A stretch of 64,000 nt of DNA from Pirellulales bacterium (GCA_022841705.1 JALHQZ010000002.1:1302001-1366000); one strand, 5' to 3'; shown: positions 18,572 through 29,284, counted from the first letter of the stretch. Numbers and translations: made by a program. Notes: generated by a model not told the origin, from the sequence alone.

Positions 18572-18825
18572 TCGTGTCGGCTGAAAGGCGAATGAGCTTC
18601 GCGTGTTGGTGCAGAAAGCGCCTTTGCCAGCGCATCGCTTTAATTCCTTGAGCGTGCATGGCAATCGTCGGGCAAGCGGTGTCGGTACTGCTGCACTAAA
18701 TCGCGAGTCGACAAAACCTGATCCGAGCGAAAAGTTTCAATGCGGTAGTGCATGCCCACACGGGATGAAGGGCATGTTGGTAGAGACGGACATTCGCTGA
18801 TTGACCCCTTTGAGTTTGTGACCCC

Positions 18826-20802
18826 ATGTTAATACTCTGCTCTTACTGCTCGGAATTCCCGCTTCGCGCGGCGCTCACGATTGGCCTCCTCCTCGGTTCC
18901 GTGGCGTCGGCGAATCCGACTATCGCCCGCACGTGGAACGAAGAATTGCTGCACGCAATTAGCATCGACACAGCGCGGCCGACGGTGCATGCCCGGAACC
19001 TGTTCTCGCTTTCAACCGCCATGTACGACGCGTGGGCGGCCTTCGATCCGACCGCGGCCCAGCATTCGCATCAGGAGAAGGTGTTGGTGGTGGGCGACTC
19101 GACGGCGGCGCGCAATCAAGCGATTAGCCACGCCGCTTACAACCTCATCCGACATCGCTTTGTGTCTGGGCCAGCCGGCGTGGGCCCGGGAGCATCCGAG
19201 ACGGCAATCGATCTCCAAGAGCAAATGACCAATTTGGGTTACGACCCGAACTTCACGTCAACCTTGGGTGACACTCCCGCGGCGCTCGGCAATCGCATCG
19301 CGCAGACCATCATTAACCAGTCCCTGGTGGATGGATCTAACGAACAGAATCGTTATGCCAACCCACCAGGATTTGACCCAGTCAACCCGCGGCTGACTTT
19401 CGACTTGCCCGGCACGACGATGAACGATCCCAATCGGTGGCAACCGCTGCACTTTTTGGGGAACCGTATCGATCAGTTTGGTAGGCCGATCAACGAATCA
19501 ACGCAGCGGCATCTCACGCCGTTTTGGGGCCAAGTGCAGCCGTTTGCCTTAAAACCGAGAGACCGCAGTGCGATTGGCGTTTATCACGACCAGGGCTTAC
19601 CGCCGGGTCTTAACACGCGACCCCACGAAGCCCAGTTTAAGAGCGATGCACTGACTTTGATTCGGCTCTCAGCAGAACTCGATCCGAACGACGGGGTGAT
19701 GATTGATATCTCTCCCGCCACCAGGGGAAATACTCCGAACGCACCGTTCACCAACAGCTACGATCAAGTCGGCTACGCCGTGAATCCCCATACGGGCCAG
19801 CCGTATGCACCAGAGCTCGTGCGCCGCGCGGACTTCGGCCGCATCATGGCTGAGTTCTGGGCTGACGGTCCCCGATCGACGGCCCCGCCGGGACACTGGA
19901 ACGAAATCCGCAATGAAGTGACCGACAAGATGGAACAATTGGGGATTCCGAAACGAGTCGGCGGCACAGGCCCGGTGGTAAGTGACTTGGAATGGGATGT
20001 GAAAAGCATGTTCGCCTTGAACGGCGGCATGCACGACGCGGCCATAGCAGCCTGGAACCACAAAGGAGTTTACGACTCTTCGCGCCCAATCTCATTCATT
20101 CGCTACATGGGTCAACTCGGTCAATCTTCAGACCCCAGCGGGCCGTCATATCATGAGGATGGCTTGCCGCTGGAAGCGGGCTTGGTGGAGGTGGTAACCG
20201 CTGCCACCACCGCGCCCGGAGGACGCCACGAAAACTTGGCGGGCTACGAAGGCAAGATTGCTATCCGTTCCTGGCGCGGAGCGATTGAGGGGGTGCGGCC
20301 CTTTACCGACCCGGCACAAGTCAGTGGCGTGGGCTGGATTCTGGCCGAAAGCTGGATGCCGTATCAACTGAGTAGCTTCGTGACGCCCCCGTTCGCTGGC
20401 TATGTCTCGGGCCACTCAACGTACAGCCGTACGGGGGCGGAAGTGCTCACTCTCCTAACGGGCTCCGCATTCTTTCCGGGCGGCATTTTCGAGTACGACA
20501 TTCCGCAGGGATCCGGACTCGACTTCGAATATGGCCCGATGAGCCCAATGAAATTGCAGTTCGCCACTTACTTTGATGCGTCCGATCAAGCCTCGATGTC
20601 GCGCATCTACGGCGGGATTCACCCCCCAGCGGATGATTTTGCCGGCCGGAGGATTGGTAGTCTGATCGGCCCGGCCGCCTGGGCCCAGTCAACGCGGCTA
20701 TTCGCCGGTGTGCCAGAGCCTTCAAGTATGGTGCTTGTCATCTTCCTCGGTGTGTTAATTCAAATTACCCGCAAGTTCCGGCTCCGCATTAACTTGAGAT
20801 AG
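18826..20802 (+). CDS. Vanadium-dependent haloperoxidase/PAP2-like protein with PEP-CTERM tail
   Basis: 658 residues with an N-terminal signal (to about 29) and the tail VPEPSSMVLVIFLGVLI plus a basic end. The core matches vanadium haloperoxidase relatives: VHARNLFSLSTAMYDAWAAFD near the start, the phosphate/vanadate-binding S528-G529-H530-S531 in YVSGHSTYSRTGAEVLTLLTG, and R593 plus H599 in SRIYGGIHPPADDFAGRRIG. The family oxidises halides with peroxide or acts as acid phosphatase. It is 5 bases from the next gene, so the two form an operon. Unusual in being predicted cell-surface sorted. Substrate unproven. Confidence 0.85.
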   Translation: MLILCSYCSEFPLRAALTIGLLLGSVASANPTIARTWNEELLHAISIDTARPTVHARNLFSLSTAMYDAWAAFDPTAAQHSHQEKVLVVGDSTAARNQAISHAAYNLIRHRFVSGPAGVGPGASETAIDLQEQMTNLGYDPNFTSTLGDTPAALGNRIAQTIINQSLVDGSNEQNRYANPPGFDPVNPRLTFDLPGTTMNDPNRWQPLHFLGNRIDQFGRPINESTQRHLTPFWGQVQPFALKPRDRSAIGVYHDQGLPPGLNTRPHEAQFKSDALTLIRLSAELDPNDGVMIDISPATRGNTPNAPFTNSYDQVGYAVNPHTGQPYAPELVRRADFGRIMAEFWADGPRSTAPPGHWNEIRNEVTDKMEQLGIPKRVGGTGPVVSDLEWDVKSMFALNGGMHDAAIAAWNHKGVYDSSRPISFIRYMGQLGQSSDPSGPSYHEDGLPLEAGLVEVVTAATTAPGGRHENLAGYEGKIAIRSWRGAIEGVRPFTDPAQVSGVGWILAESWMPYQLSSFVTPPFAGYVSGHSTYSRTGAEVLTLLTGSAFFPGGIFEYDIPQGSGLDFEYGPMSPMKLQFATYFDASDQASMSRIYGGIHPPADDFAGRRIGSLIGPAAWAQSTRLFAGVPEPSSMVLVIFLGVLIQITRKFRLRINLR

Positions 20803-20807
20803 GGAGC

Positions 20808-22691
20808 ATGGCGACTGTATCAAATTATCGAAGACCCTCGAGGTTGCTAGCGCAGATTTTCGCCGCTGTGATAATGGTTGGCCTCGTCGCACGGCCGGCA
20901 TGCGCAGTCGTGTACACTAATGTCACGCTCAGCGCGGGGATCAATCATTTGCACAACCCCAGCAAGTTGAACGGGGGACTCTTTCAGAATGGTGGAGCGT
21001 CGGCGGCGGATTTCGATAACGATGGCTGGGTCGACCTCTATGTGTCACGTTGGAACTTGCGCGATCTTCTCTATCGCAACCGGGGCGATGGAACCTTTGA
21101 GGATGTTGCGCTGGCAGCCGGCATCACAATCACGGGAAGTTCTAACACGTCCAACGGCTCGGCCTGGGGCGACATCGACAACGATGGTGACAAGGACCTC
21201 TTCGTGACCTCTGCCGGGGGTAACCGATTTTCGCTTTACATCAACGACGGGGCAGGGCACTTTACCGAACAGGCCGTTGAGCGCGGGGCCGCTGTCGCTG
21301 GGGCGCTCCGGTATGGGCAAAGCGTCACCTTCGGCGACTACGACAATGACGGATTTCTCGATATTCACACCAACGACTGGGGCAGTGATATCTCGGTCAG
21401 TAGCTCGCGGCTGTTACGCAATCTCGGCGCTCCCAACGCTGGCTTTTTCGAAGACGTTACGGCGGCAGCGGGCCTCAACATTTACCGGGCGCCGCACTTT
21501 CAGGACGGTGGGACCAACAACAACACTTATCGCTTTTCGTCAACGTTCTCAGATCTCGATCGCGACGGCCATATCGACCTCGCGATTGCAGGCGATTTTA
21601 AGACGAGCCAAATCTTCTGGAACAATGGTGACGGCACCTTCACCGACGGATCCATCGCCGCCGGTGTTGGAGAAGTTGGGGATGGGATGGGCGCCACCAT
21701 CGGTGATTTCGACGGCGATGGCCTTATGGATTGGTTCGTTTCCGCCCGCGGGGCCGAACCACCAACGTCGTCCTTTGCCGGCAATTACCTCTACCGCAAC
21801 AACGGGGATCGCACCTTCGCGGATGTCACCAATACCGCAGGAGTTCGCGATACGGGCTGGGCTTGGGGGACCACTTTCCTTGATCACGATAATGACCGCG
21901 ACCAGGATTTATTCGTCACGAACGGATGGGGTCTTCTTGATCGCACACGTATCTTTCGAAACAACGCCAATGGTACTTTCTCCGACGTCTCGACCGCTTC
22001 GGGCGTGACGGACAATGGCCTGGGACGGGCGCTCCTTACGCTGGACTATGACAACGATGGGGATCTCGATGTCTTCATCGTTAATCACGGCGCACGGCCA
22101 ATTCTCTACCGCAACGACGGCGGCAATGCCAACGACTGGTTGAAAATCAACGTCGAAGGGACCGCCTCCAACCGCGATGGCCTCGGGGCATTCATTACGG
22201 TTGACCCCGATTCCACCGTTGCCGGGGACGAAATGGTCCGCGAGGTGAATGTCGGTAGCAATTTCCTCGGCCATAACGAATTGACGGTACACTTCGGGTT
22301 GGGGCCGAGCTCTGGTTCTGTCGATCAGATCATCGTCGCTTGGCCAAGCGGAACGGTACAACAACTAACCCATGTGCTTGCAAATCAAGTGGTGAACTTG
22401 CTGGAGATCGCATCGCCTGGCGATTACAACACTGACGGCGCCGTTGACGCGGCGGACTATACCCGATGGCGTGACAGCGACGGTACGATCGCTATTCTGC
22501 CAAATGACACGACGCCCGGCAGCGTCACCGTAGCAGATCATTTGGTCTGGAGCAACAATTTCGGCTTGGGGGTGGGTGCTCTATCCACTACTTCGCAGGC
22601 GACACCTGAGCCATCGACTCTGCTGCTCATGTGCGGAGTGATTGCGTTAGCGGCTACGGTGAGACGCCATCGCCCTGAACGAATTGTTTGA
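20808..22691 (+). CDS. CRTAC1-like FG-GAP/VCBS repeat protein with ASPIC/UnbV domain, dockerin and PEP-CTERM
   Basis: 627 residues: signal peptide (to about 33), then a seven-bladed integrin-like propeller of FG-GAP repeats with calcium loops such as FDNDGWVDLYVSRW, GDIDNDGDKDLFVT, FGDYDNDGFLDI and LDYDNDGDLDVFIVNHG. The ASPIC/UnbV domain follows (about 445-525: GLGAFITVDPDSTVAG, HFGLGPSSGSVDQIIVAWPSG). Then come a dockerin-like pair (PGDYNTDGAVDAADYTRWRD) and a PEP-CTERM tail (TPEPSTLLLMCGVIALA). Starts 5 bases after the haloperoxidase gene. Likely an extracellular adhesion or carbohydrate-associated protein. Confidence 0.9.
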   Translation: MATVSNYRRPSRLLAQIFAAVIMVGLVARPACAVVYTNVTLSAGINHLHNPSKLNGGLFQNGGASAADFDNDGWVDLYVSRWNLRDLLYRNRGDGTFEDVALAAGITITGSSNTSNGSAWGDIDNDGDKDLFVTSAGGNRFSLYINDGAGHFTEQAVERGAAVAGALRYGQSVTFGDYDNDGFLDIHTNDWGSDISVSSSRLLRNLGAPNAGFFEDVTAAAGLNIYRAPHFQDGGTNNNTYRFSSTFSDLDRDGHIDLAIAGDFKTSQIFWNNGDGTFTDGSIAAGVGEVGDGMGATIGDFDGDGLMDWFVSARGAEPPTSSFAGNYLYRNNGDRTFADVTNTAGVRDTGWAWGTTFLDHDNDRDQDLFVTNGWGLLDRTRIFRNNANGTFSDVSTASGVTDNGLGRALLTLDYDNDGDLDVFIVNHGARPILYRNDGGNANDWLKINVEGTASNRDGLGAFITVDPDSTVAGDEMVREVNVGSNFLGHNELTVHFGLGPSSGSVDQIIVAWPSGTVQQLTHVLANQVVNLLEIASPGDYNTDGAVDAADYTRWRDSDGTIAILPNDTTPGSVTVADHLVWSNNFGLGVGALSTTSQATPEPSTLLLMCGVIALAATVRRHRPERIV

Positions 22692-22692
22692 T

Positions 22693-22730
22693 GTTGGCAA
22701 AAAACGTCAATCTATTGACTTGTTTGGTGA
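22693..22730 (+). promoter_or_regulatory. Repeated upstream element, copy 3 (diverged)
   Basis: 'gttggcaaaaaacgtcaatc' followed by 'tattga', aligning with the first 25 bases of the 44237 copy at about 20 positions without gaps; the second half is weak apart from a closing 'gtgaat'. About 195 bases upstream of the DUF5107 gene. Confidence 0.35.
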
Positions 22731-22922
22731 ATGACAGCCGATCGCTGGCCATCTCTAATAACTAAAGGTGTTCGATCGTCTTGCTAAGGGGATTTGTAGA
22801 TCTCGCGAAAGACGGGCGTATTTTATTTCCCCTGTTAGGGTACTTGCTTTGGGCGAATCGCACTGGACGATCAGCACCACCTCTCGTCGACTTGCTGAAC
22901 CCTGCGACCGTTAGCTTATCTC

Positions 22923-25900
22923 ATGGACGCCGATCATTCTGCACCTACTGCAAGAGTTTGGCGTGAAGCCTTGGAGATTCCAACCTACGAGGTGGGCGAG
23001 CCGGACGCCAATCCGATGTTTCTGGAAAAGCGGGTTTATCAAGGTAGCAGTGGCGCCGTCTATCCGTTCCCCGTGATTGAGTCCGTTGCAAAAGTTGCGA
23101 CGTCGCACATCTATGACGCCGTGTTTCTGGAGAACGAGTATCTCAAGGTCATGGTTTTGCCGGAACTCGGCGGGCGCATTCAAATGGCGCTCGATAAGAC
23201 CAACAATTATCACTTCGTCTATTACAACCGCGTCATCAAACCCGCTTTGGTCGGTTTGGCGGGGCCGTGGATCAGCGGTGGAATCGAGTTTAACTGGCCA
23301 CAACATCATCGGCCCAGCACGTTTCATCCGATTGACTGCGAACTGCAAACGCAAGCGGATGGGTCGGTGACCGTCTGGTGCCATGAGATCGATAGAATGG
23401 TCGGCACGCGTGGCACGCACGGGCTGACCCTGTACCCAGGCCGGGCTTACATTGAAGTGCAGGGGCGCGTCTACAATCGCACCGTGTTGACAGAAACCTT
23501 CCTATGGTGGGCGAATCCCGCAGTGCATGTCGATGACAACCACCAATCGGTGTTTCCGCCGGATGTGTCGGCCGTGATGGATCATGGCAAACGCGCAGTG
23601 AGCACCTTCCCCATGGCAACTGGAACTTATTATAAGATCGATTATTCGCCGGGCACCGACATCAGCCGCTATCGAAATATTCCAGTCCCGACATCGTACA
23701 TGGCGCAGCACTCGCGTTTCGACTTTCTGGGCTCCTATGATCACGGTCGGCAAGCGGGGCTGTTGCATGTGGCTAGTCACCATGTCTCGCCGGGGAAAAA
23801 ACAATGGACGTGGGGGCACGGTGAGTTCGGCCAAGCTTGGGATCGCCAGCTTACGGATGACGATGGTCCGTACATCGAATTGATGTGTGGCGTGTTCACG
23901 GATAATCAGCCGGACTTTACGTGGCTCGCGCCCGGAGAAGAAAAGTCGTTCAAGCAGTTCTTTATGCCGTATAAGGGGATCGGCGGCATCAAGAACGCCA
24001 CGACTGAGGCGGCCATCGGACTGGAACTGCTAGCCGAGTCTCAAACCGTGCGGGCCACGGTCTACACCACGTCTGATCAACCCGCGGCGAGCGTTGAAGT
24101 GCGAGCCCAGGGGAAGTCGATCCTTAAGCAGATATTTGATGGCCATCCCCTCAATACATTCACCTGCGAGACCACGGCGCCACGGGGTTGCTTGGAGAGC
24201 GAGTTGGCGGTGCTCGTTCACGATCGTGCTGGTCGCGAGCTCGTGAGTTATCAGCCAGCGACATTGGAGGTGCCGCCCCCGCAACCCGCACAAGCAATCG
24301 CTGAACCAGAACACCTCGAAAGTGTCGAGGCGCTCTACCTAGCCGGCTTGCACTTGGAGCAGTATCGGCACGCCACCCGCGAACCCGAACACTATTTCCG
24401 TGAAGGACTGCGGCGCGACCCTGGCGACTTGCGCTGCAACTTGGCGCTGGGGCGGCTGCTGTACCGGCGCGGGTTGTATGCCGACGCCGAGCAGAGTTTT
24501 CGCGCCGCGGTGCAGCGTGCGGCGCGTCATAACTCCAACCCTATCGATGGCTCTTGCTTCTTGCTGCTAGGTCTGTCGCTGGTCGCCCAGGGGAACGACG
24601 CCGAAGCAACGGAGTTGCTGCATAAGGCAGCCTGGGATACGGCATGTTGGTCCCAAGCCCGCTTTGAACTAGCTAAGCTCGCGATGCGGGCCAAAGACTG
24701 GCAAGCAGCGGAAACGGAGCTTCGACTTTGTCTGTCGCAGAACTCCAAGCATCACCAAGCAGTTCATTTGTTGAGCATTGTGCTGGAGGAACTTGGCCGG
24801 CGAGACGAAGCCGATCAGCTCCGCTGTTGTGAGTTGGAGCGTGATCCGTTCAATTTCGGCGTCCTCCATCAGTCCGTGGGGAGAGGGGAAAATGCCCTCG
24901 CCGATTTTCGCAGACGCATGCGAAACGAGCCCCGGAACTACATTGAACTGGCGGACGACTATCTGCGCTCCGGCTGTTGGGAACTTGCAGCGGATGTGCT
25001 CGCACAGTTTCACGAATGGTTTGGAGCGGTGCAGCCGAGTAGCATGGTGCTTTATCACCTGGCCTACGCCCATGAGTTGAACGGCGATTCGAGCGCTGCC
25101 GAGGCGGCCGTTGAATTGGCGGCGGCAACGACTCGGACCGGAACGTTCCCTAACTCCCTGGCCGATCTCCGAGTGCTGGAGTGGGTCACCCAAACTTGTC
25201 CGCAGGATTCACGCGCCTGGTGCGACTTGGGAAATCTGCTCTTCGCTAAGAAGCGGTACGATGATGCGATTGAGTGTTGGGAACGAGCCTGCAACCTCGA
25301 TCGTGCTTTTGCCCAGCCCCGCCGCAATTTGGGACTCGCTTATTTCAACAAGCGGCAAGATGTCCACCGCGCGTGGAACTCGCTCCTCGCGGCATGGAAG
25401 CTTAGTCCGGCCGACGCACGCCTGCTCTTCGAACTCGATCAGCTCGCCAAACGGCTCAATCATGATCCGCAAGAACGACTTGAACGACTGCAACGGCACG
25501 CCTCAATTGTCGCCAAACGCGATGACACCACGATGGAGCTGGTAACACTGTTGAACCAATGCGGGCAATACGAAGATGCTTTGGAGGTGCTACTTTCGCG
25601 GCAGTTCAGCCCCTGGGAAGGAGGCGAGGGTAAAGCGTCGTCCCAATACGTTCTGAGCCTTGTGCAATTGGGCCGGCGAGCCCTGCATGAGCGACGATTT
25701 GAGGAAGCGATTTCGCACCTCACACGAGCCCTGAATTGGCCCGAATCACTCGGGGAGGGCAAGATCACGGGCATCCAGCAAAACAACATTCACTACTGGT
25801 TAGGAATGGCAGAAAGAAGTCGGGGGAACGAGCGGGCGGCGCGCGAGTGGCTGGATCAAGCCGGTCGGGGACTCACTCAACCGAACTCGGCTCAGTTCTA

Positions 25901-26354
25901 CAACGACCAGCCGCCCGAGATGATTTTTTACCAGGGTCTGGCCCATCAAGCTCTTGCCGACGCCGACGCAGCTCAACAACGTTTTGGAAAGCTAATTCAA
26001 TATGCGGAGGAGCACTTTAACGACGAGGTCACAATTGACTTCTTCGCCGTCTCCTTGCCTGACTTTTTGGTGTTCGACTCCAACCTGCAACAGAATCATC
26101 GTATTCACTGCCGCTTCATGCGGGCCCTTGGTCTGTTGGGGTTGGAAATGTATGAAGAAGCACAGAGCGAGTTTTCCGCGATCCTTGTAGAGGACCGAAA
26201 CCACCTGGGCGCGATTGTTCACCAGTCGCTGGGTCTCTTGATCGCCTCTCCCGAAGCGACGATTCGCTCAAAGCTCATCCCTGAGCCCGCGGTGGCGGCG
26301 ACCCTTGGCGCGAAAACCAAGGGAGGTCCTCGAAAAGACCCGGCGCAATCATGA
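22923..26354 (+). CDS. DUF5107 domain + tetratricopeptide repeat protein
   Basis: 1143 residues, no signal peptide, probably cytoplasmic. The N-terminal 400 residues are DUF5107 (VLPELGGRIQMALDKTNNYHFVYYN, ISGGIEFNWPQHHRPSTF, WWANPAVHVDDNHQSVFPPDV), a fold related to carbohydrate-active galactose-mutarotase-like and GH domains. From about 470 to 1110 are TPR-like helices (LRCNLALGRLLYRRGLYADAEQSFRAAV and similar). The stop overlaps the start of a GH2 gene by ATGA, which ties it to glycan degradation. Preceded by a diverged copy of the shared upstream element. Enzymatic activity of the domain is not established from sequence. Confidence 0.88.
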   Translation: MDADHSAPTARVWREALEIPTYEVGEPDANPMFLEKRVYQGSSGAVYPFPVIESVAKVATSHIYDAVFLENEYLKVMVLPELGGRIQMALDKTNNYHFVYYNRVIKPALVGLAGPWISGGIEFNWPQHHRPSTFHPIDCELQTQADGSVTVWCHEIDRMVGTRGTHGLTLYPGRAYIEVQGRVYNRTVLTETFLWWANPAVHVDDNHQSVFPPDVSAVMDHGKRAVSTFPMATGTYYKIDYSPGTDISRYRNIPVPTSYMAQHSRFDFLGSYDHGRQAGLLHVASHHVSPGKKQWTWGHGEFGQAWDRQLTDDDGPYIELMCGVFTDNQPDFTWLAPGEEKSFKQFFMPYKGIGGIKNATTEAAIGLELLAESQTVRATVYTTSDQPAASVEVRAQGKSILKQIFDGHPLNTFTCETTAPRGCLESELAVLVHDRAGRELVSYQPATLEVPPPQPAQAIAEPEHLESVEALYLAGLHLEQYRHATREPEHYFREGLRRDPGDLRCNLALGRLLYRRGLYADAEQSFRAAVQRAARHNSNPIDGSCFLLLGLSLVAQGNDAEATELLHKAAWDTACWSQARFELAKLAMRAKDWQAAETELRLCLSQNSKHHQAVHLLSIVLEELGRRDEADQLRCCELERDPFNFGVLHQSVGRGENALADFRRRMRNEPRNYIELADDYLRSGCWELAADVLAQFHEWFGAVQPSSMVLYHLAYAHELNGDSSAAEAAVELAAATTRTGTFPNSLADLRVLEWVTQTCPQDSRAWCDLGNLLFAKKRYDDAIECWERACNLDRAFAQPRRNLGLAYFNKRQDVHRAWNSLLAAWKLSPADARLLFELDQLAKRLNHDPQERLERLQRHASIVAKRDDTTMELVTLLNQCGQYEDALEVLLSRQFSPWEGGEGKASSQYVLSLVQLGRRALHERRFEEAISHLTRALNWPESLGEGKITGIQQNNIHYWLGMAERSRGNERAAREWLDQAGRGLTQPNSAQFYNDQPPEMIFYQGLAHQALADADAAQQRFGKLIQYAEEHFNDEVTIDFFAVSLPDFLVFDSNLQQNHRIHCRFMRALGLLGLEMYEEAQSEFSAILVEDRNHLGAIVHQSLGLLIASPEATIRSKLIPEPAVAATLGAKTKGGPRKDPAQS

Positions 26355-29284
26355 TCTCCCCTTATCTTCAACGACAATCGCTGGCCGGCGTGCTTTGGAT
26401 GGTGACGCTGTCGTGCTTACCAGCGGTGCTATTGCCGTGGGTCCTAGCGGAAGCTTGCCTCGCAAGCCCGGCCTCGATTCCTCTCAATGGAAGTTGGTCG
26501 CTCGCGCTCAAATCGCGGGAGCAAGGCGCTTCGGGCCGAGGGGAATCTCCGCCAGCGTCGGCGAAGTTTACCCGAACCGCCCAGCTCCCTGGTTCATTGG
26601 CCGTCCAAGAAATTGGTGACCCGATTACGTTAGAGACGCCGTGGGTTGGCAGGTGGGATGTCAGCGGCTACGCCACGCTGGCGAAGTTCGCTCCGTATCG
26701 GCCGCCGCACGAAATCAAGCTTCCTTTTTGGCTCACCCCCAGCACAAGCTATGTCGGCCCGGCATGGTATCGTCGAACAATCTCAATTCCGCACGGCTGG
26801 TCGAAGGGACGGGTCATCCTGCATCTTGAAAGATGTCACTGGTTCACCCAGGTCTGGCTGGATGGAAAATTTATTGGCAAGGCGGAAAGTCTGGCCGTAC
26901 CTCACGAATTCGAGCTCACTGCGGATGCGACTCCCGGCGAGCATGAACTAGTGATTTGCGTTGACAATACGCAGCACATTGATGTCGGTTCGAGTTCGCA
27001 CAGCGTCAGCGATCAGACCCAGGGCAACTGGAATGGGATCATCGGTAAAGTTGAACTGCGCACGACTCCCACCAGTTGGATCGACGAACTTCGGCTGGAC
27101 TGTTCAGGACCGCAACATCTGCTTAAGGCAACTGCATTAGTCGACAACCAAACCACGAGCCCCATCGAGGGAACGCTCACGCTGCACGCCCGCTTGCGGG
27201 GTAATGCTGGTGGCTCCGCGCAAAGTGTCACGCTCCAGCACACGGCGCCAGCCAAGCAGTCGGACGCGAACACACGCAAGGCCGTGACGGTGGAGCTTGC
27301 GCTCGGACCCGACGCGGCTCTCTGGGATGAGTTCGCACCGAATCTGTACGACGTTGAAGTCGAGTGGCTTCCGAGAGGAAATCCACCAGGGTCGGGCCAG
27401 CGTATCGAACGTTCGTTCGGCATTCGCACGATCAGCACCGCCGATCGCCACATTTTCATCAACGGTCAGCCGCGATTCCTCCGGGGGACGGTTGATTGCT
27501 GTGTCTTTCCGCTCACGGGGCATCCGCCGGTTAATGTCAAACATTGGAAACGAGTGTTTGCAACCTGCCGCGATCACGGGCTGAATCATATTCGCTTTCA
27601 CTCGTATTGCCCCCCCGAGGCGGCTTTCGTGGCGGCCGACGAATTGGGGATGTATCTGCAAATTGAGTGCGGCACCTGGGCAAACTTCGGCGCGATGTTG
27701 GGTGATGGGCAACCGATCGATCGGTTTGTCATCGAGGAAGCCCGGCGAATTGTAAAGGCCTTTGGCGACCATCCGTCGTTCATTATGTTGGCGAGTGGTA
27801 ATGAGTCCGAAGGCAAGAATCGAGAGGCGTTTTTGACGGCGTGGGTAAACGAGTTGCGTCGCCGGGATGATCGCCGGCTTTACACGGGGGCGACGGGTTG
27901 GCCCGCGCTCGACGTTAACCAGTTTCAGGTTAATGCGAACGCCCGTATGCATCAGTGGGGTGACGGGTTGAAGTCGCGTATCAATGCGAAGCCGCCCGAA
28001 ACTAACAGCGACTACCGGAGCATCAACACCGATTATTCGGTCCCCGTAATTTCACACGAGATTGGCCAGTGGTGTGTCTTTCCCAACTTCGATGAACGCC
28101 ATAAATACACCGGACACCTCAAGGCAAAGAACTTCGATATTTTTGCCGATGAGCTTGCCGCGATTGGCCAAGGATCACAGGCCCGCGAATTCCTCCTGGC
28201 TTCCGGCAAGCTGCAGACACTTTGTTATAAGGAAGAGATCGAATCCGCCTTGCGCACGCCCGGCTACGCGGGTTTTCAGCTCCTCGGGCTGAGCGATTTC
28301 ACGGGCCAGGGGACGGCGCTGGTCGGGATGCTCGACCCCTTTTGGGAGCCCAAACCCTACGTTAGCGCGCGCGAGATTGCACGGTTCTGCGGACCGGTAG
28401 TTCCGCTAGCGCGACTGAAGCAGCGGACGTTCACCACGGCGGAATCACTTCGTGCGGAACTCGAACTCGCAAACTTCGGGCCGCGCGAGCTGAAGCCGGC
28501 CCAACTGCGATGGAAGGTTGTGGTCGCTGGCACGCAGCAAGTACTCGCCTCTGGAGAGCTCAGCTCTCAAGTCGCCCGCGGGGAGCTGCGAGAAGTTGGC
28601 CCGATCAGCGTTCCGCTAGCGAGTGCGCCCGCACCACGTAAGTTGCAATTGATTGTCGGTCTGGCCGATTCGGATATTGAAAATGATTGGGATTTGTGGG
28701 TCTATCCCATCGAGCCTCTAGCGGCTGAGTCAGATGCAAGGGCTCGAAATACGCTGGTGACTTCGCGCTGGGATGACGAGGCTCGGCAGCAACTCGCCAA
28801 CGGTGGGCAAGTGCTGCTAACTCTCCCTCCAAGCTCGGTCAAGACCGATCAAGTGCTCGGCTTCTCTCCGCTCTTTTGGAACACCACTTGGACGATGGGT
28901 CAGGAGCCGCATACTTTGGGGATTCTTTGCCAGCCGAAGCATCCTTTGCTCCGCAACTTTCCCACCGAATCACACTGCAACTGGCAGTGGTGGGAACTGA
29001 TCAACGGCGCAGCCGCCATGGATTTAACGGAGGTTTGCCCCACCGTGCAACCGCTGATCCAGGTGGTTCCCGACTGGGCCCATCCGCGGCTTCTCGCGCT
29101 CGCCTTCGAAGCTCAAGTTGATGCGGGCAATGTGCTCGTCACTTCGGCCAACGTGCTCAGCGATCAACAACGTCGCCCGGCCGCCCGGCAATTTTTGGCG
29201 AGTCTGCACGCCTATCTTGCTAGCGATTCCTTCCAGCCCCAAGCAACTCTTTCCCCGGATCAAGTGCAAATGCTCATTAAATGA
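26351..29284 (+). CDS. Glycoside hydrolase family 2-type enzyme
   Basis: 977 residues with a signal sequence (about 1-38). Sugar-binding jelly-roll domain (about 45-240: WYRRTISIPHGWSKGRVILHLERCHWFTQVWLDGK), immunoglobulin-like domain, then a TIM barrel with the acid/base pair N484-E485 in LASGNESEG and a likely nucleophile E570 in VISHEIGQW. Exo-acting on beta-galactoside, beta-glucuronide or beta-mannoside residues are the family options; specificity cannot be read by eye. Overlaps the DUF5107 stop (ATGA) and is followed by a sugar porter 76 bases on, forming an uptake and cleavage operon. Confidence 0.9.
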   Translation: MISPYLQRQSLAGVLWMVTLSCLPAVLLPWVLAEACLASPASIPLNGSWSLALKSREQGASGRGESPPASAKFTRTAQLPGSLAVQEIGDPITLETPWVGRWDVSGYATLAKFAPYRPPHEIKLPFWLTPSTSYVGPAWYRRTISIPHGWSKGRVILHLERCHWFTQVWLDGKFIGKAESLAVPHEFELTADATPGEHELVICVDNTQHIDVGSSSHSVSDQTQGNWNGIIGKVELRTTPTSWIDELRLDCSGPQHLLKATALVDNQTTSPIEGTLTLHARLRGNAGGSAQSVTLQHTAPAKQSDANTRKAVTVELALGPDAALWDEFAPNLYDVEVEWLPRGNPPGSGQRIERSFGIRTISTADRHIFINGQPRFLRGTVDCCVFPLTGHPPVNVKHWKRVFATCRDHGLNHIRFHSYCPPEAAFVAADELGMYLQIECGTWANFGAMLGDGQPIDRFVIEEARRIVKAFGDHPSFIMLASGNESEGKNREAFLTAWVNELRRRDDRRLYTGATGWPALDVNQFQVNANARMHQWGDGLKSRINAKPPETNSDYRSINTDYSVPVISHEIGQWCVFPNFDERHKYTGHLKAKNFDIFADELAAIGQGSQAREFLLASGKLQTLCYKEEIESALRTPGYAGFQLLGLSDFTGQGTALVGMLDPFWEPKPYVSAREIARFCGPVVPLARLKQRTFTTAESLRAELELANFGPRELKPAQLRWKVVVAGTQQVLASGELSSQVARGELREVGPISVPLASAPAPRKLQLIVGLADSDIENDWDLWVYPIEPLAAESDARARNTLVTSRWDDEARQQLANGGQVLLTLPPSSVKTDQVLGFSPLFWNTTWTMGQEPHTLGILCQPKHPLLRNFPTESHCNWQWWELINGAAAMDLTEVCPTVQPLIQVVPDWAHPRLLALAFEAQVDAGNVLVTSANVLSDQQRRPAARQFLASLHAYLASDSFQPQATLSPDQVQMLIK

